From positions 43,736,639 to 43,800,638 of the forward strand of contig OZ038378.1 of NCBI GenBank assembly GCA_964036045.1: a stretch of DNA of 64,000 nt, read 5' to 3'. Under the pieces are notes generated by a model, which did no database searches, had not been told where the DNA came from, and saw nothing but the letters and a program-made list of their open reading frames with translations. This stretch comes from Eutreptiella sp. 'Long Island Sound 2002'. Taxonomy: Eukaryota > Euglenozoa > Euglenophyceae > Eutreptiales > Eutreptiaceae. Positions 61,931-64,000 of the stretch are shown in pieces; the stretch's first letter is position 1; the number at the start of each line of letters is the position of its first letter. A program made the translations under genes and the position numbers.

Positions 61931-64000
61931 GATGGAGGATTTAACATTTCTTGTTCAGACCAGGCCTGCTGTGTGTGCGCGCGCCCTTCTCGTGTTCCTG
62001 TTGGCGTGCGCGTGCTCTGTGTTCCTCAATGCGGGCCGATCGTCTGAAAATTCTTCCCAATGGGTGCCAATAGTGTTAGATCTATCATGTGGAAATTGGA
62101 ATCACTTATCCAACCGGAGGAAGACTATGTGACAGCCATGGTACGTACGTTGATCCCTTCTGTGGGCAGTGTTGAGGGAGTACCTCTGGGGAAACCAAGA
62201 CCGTCCTTATCTCTGCTATGGTGGTATTAGTAGTCACGGCAAAACCTACCAGTCACAATTGGTGTCTTCCGAAGGGGTCCAGAGGTGAGACCAAGGGAAG
62301 CATAGGTAGGCGCACCGGAAGGGAAGAAAGTACGTTGGTCGTTGCTCCGCAATGCAAAGCAATTTCTCATTCTTTGACTTATCATTTGTTTGCTTTGCAT
62401 ATGTCATGACAACTTGATCACCCATGGAATCAAAGAGGGTAAACCTTTGGTAACTGTGTTTGTTGAACATGTGTTGTGCACGTGCAATGGGTGAACATGC
62501 TAAAGGGGGAGAGTTGCACTTATGCCCTTGTTGTTAACCGCTCATTTGCTTTCTTACTTCGTTGACCTTCGGTGAATTCATGGCATTGGTTGAACACTTC
62601 GGTGAATTCATATCATTGGTCGAACACGGTTGGTGATCTACTATCCCTCCTTTGTACACATGAAGCATATCATGGCATGAGGATAGCTTATTTGATTTGG
62701 CCATTTGGTGTAGGGAGAATCCTCAATCTATGTCGGTGATTCTCACTTCAAGGGCATGCATGCCTTCATGGGTCATGGCTAGGCGAAGGTCTCTCTCCAT
62801 ATGCATGCTCCCATGGGTCATGGCTAGGCTATGCGCTCCGGATGGGGTTTTGTTGAGGTCAGGTTCTCCCTCCTGGGCCATGGATTGGTTAGGTTATCTC
62901 TCTTCGGCCATCCATTGGTTAGGTTCTCTCTCCTGGGCATGGATGGGTGAGGGTCTCTCTCTCAAGGCCTGGATTGGGGCGGGACCATCTCTCTTGGAGG
63001 CGGGACAATCTCTCCTTGGGATAGGACAATCTCACCATCTGTCAGATGCGCTCTCTTTCGACCTGGGATATCTCTCCATGCGCTTCCTCTGCGGGCCGGT
63101 TCTAGGTCTCTTCTTGTGACCCGGGGCATCTTCTTATCCAAGCACTTCTACCCAATCTCTCTCCAAGTAGCATGCATTGAATTTGTTCGGTGTCACACGA
63201 ACATGCAAATAGGCAATATTGGTTTCACATGTCCATGTGTGGATGCTTTCTAATGCACATGACGATTGTGGTTGCCTATGCCATCAGGTCCCAAGCAATT
63301 AGGCACCAGGTGGTGGGACCGAGTGGCATGTCCAAGCATGTGAGGGCATGAGACGTGTGTCGTGTGTTGGCTTTACATTTTGTTTTATGCCTTTGGTTTG
63401 CGATACTCCAACTGCAGGAGCCCAGCAATTGGTATGCCGCATACACTAAACAGGTGAGGTTTGGTGGGCTGGCCCTTCTTGATGTCTTGTTCGCAAGCAG
63501 CAAGTAAACCCGCCAGGTCCATTCACTTGCTGGCCATTGTGTATGTTATTGCTAAGTGATAGGCACCCGGCGTCCGGTGTGAAGTACCGAGGCATTGCCA
63601 GCATGCTGATATATGGACTGTGTCACACACGCCAAGTGTCAGGTATTGCCATGAGGTCACTCTCCTGACTCACTTTTGGTGATCCTCATTGCAAGCACTT
63701 TACTTGTGATCATTGGTGATTCATGAGTGTGGACAAGTCATGTTTGTGGCCATGCCGTACTTTGTGTTCATGGAGGCCATGATGTCACCCTTGATCCACG
63801 GTGGGACATTCCTCATATTTGGAGCTCATGTTTCTCAATTCCATTTTGTGCCGTCTTGTAGGCAAGGGTGAGGATGGGCCATGTGAACCACGCTTATGTT
63901 GAATCCGATGATGCCATGCTGTCGCGTATCATTTCTCTGTGTTCCGCCATGTGCCATATGGACCTCATTGATGTCATTTTGTCGCGCATGACCCCGTGAA
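61931..64000. other. No supported gene; minisatellite inside
   Basis: Short frames only. GGTGAATTCATGGCATTGGT and GGTGAATTCATATCATTGGT form a direct pair at 62570-62630. The plus frame 62697-63119 is a product of the minisatellite below, not a gene. Confidence 0.4.
62733..63045. repeat. Imperfect minisatellite, TCTCTC...CATGGATTGG units
   Basis: About eight diverged units of 35-45 bp built from GGTCATGGCTAGG, GTTCTCTCTCCTGGGCCATG and GATTGGTTAGG words. It creates a spurious open frame rich in Trp, Ser and Met. Confidence 0.7.

Noticed and set aside
62697-63119. 140-codon ORF rich in Trp and Met
   Set aside because: It is produced by the minisatellite units and has no protein motif.

Overview
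The window is a repeat-dominated piece of a eukaryotic nuclear genome. The evidence is an intact Ty3/gypsy chromovirus with LTRs, several LINE fragments (AP-endonuclease, reverse transcriptase and RNase H), short inverted-repeat elements, tRNA-like SINE-type sequences, microsatellites, and a spliced gene with GT-AG introns. No bacterial operons, Shine-Dalgarno-led genes or CRISPR arrays are present. A large, transposon-bloated genome such as that of a streptophyte or other alga would fit, but the sequence does not fix the lineage. Base composition is near 50% GC, with many unusually long poly-C/poly-G tracts.

Layout. 1-3.2 kb: two copies of a roughly 1.2-1.3 kb block, each holding a series of short hairpin-like repeats and fragments of an unknown minus-strand gene. 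4.2-6.9 kb: remnants of two Ty3 elements (a plus-strand chromodomain and a minus-strand integrase with a lost catalytic Glu). 9.4-15.2 kb: a decayed LINE (A) whose reverse transcriptase is split by a 901-bp inverted-repeat transposon. 17.9-20.7 kb: a second inverted-repeat element with a coiled-coil ORF. 21.8-22.9 kb: a long unrecognised ORF with three nonsense codons. 24.3-24.9 kb: a MITE-like element whose ends are poly-C/poly-G. 25.6-30.6 kb: the best candidate cellular gene, a calmodulin-superfamily protein in four phase-0 exons; its first intron carries a decayed pogo-like transposase and a 31-bp minisatellite. 31.1-33.9 kb: LINE B 3' ends, head to tail, with a tRNA-like module. 36.2-37.1 kb: an inverted, rearranged relative of the intron-1 repeat with a MITE inserted in it. 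38.5-39.7 kb: a T-rich inverted-repeat element and an unknown pseudogene. 39.9-44.6 kb: a tandem duplication of a 2.34-kb unit. 44.6-46.3 kb: LINE C fragment. 48.7-49.7 kb: a chromovirus remnant in which a gag-like start is followed closely by a chromodomain. 49.7-60.5 kb: a complete Ty3/gypsy chromovirus on the minus strand, inserted just beyond that remnant. 60.5-64 kb: T-rich and minisatellite sequence with no convincing gene.

The strongest biology is in the 10.8-kb chromovirus. Its LTRs differ at about 6 of 533 positions and it has a 5-bp target duplication, a primer-binding site for initiator Met tRNA and a polypurine tract. Gag and Pol are in the same frame, separated by one UAG. Pol carries, between protease and reverse transcriptase, a domain resembling phage/DIRS-type DNA N6-adenine methyltransferases (NPPF motif). 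A UGA after RNase H and one frameshift in the integrase suggest this copy needs help from elsewhere to move.
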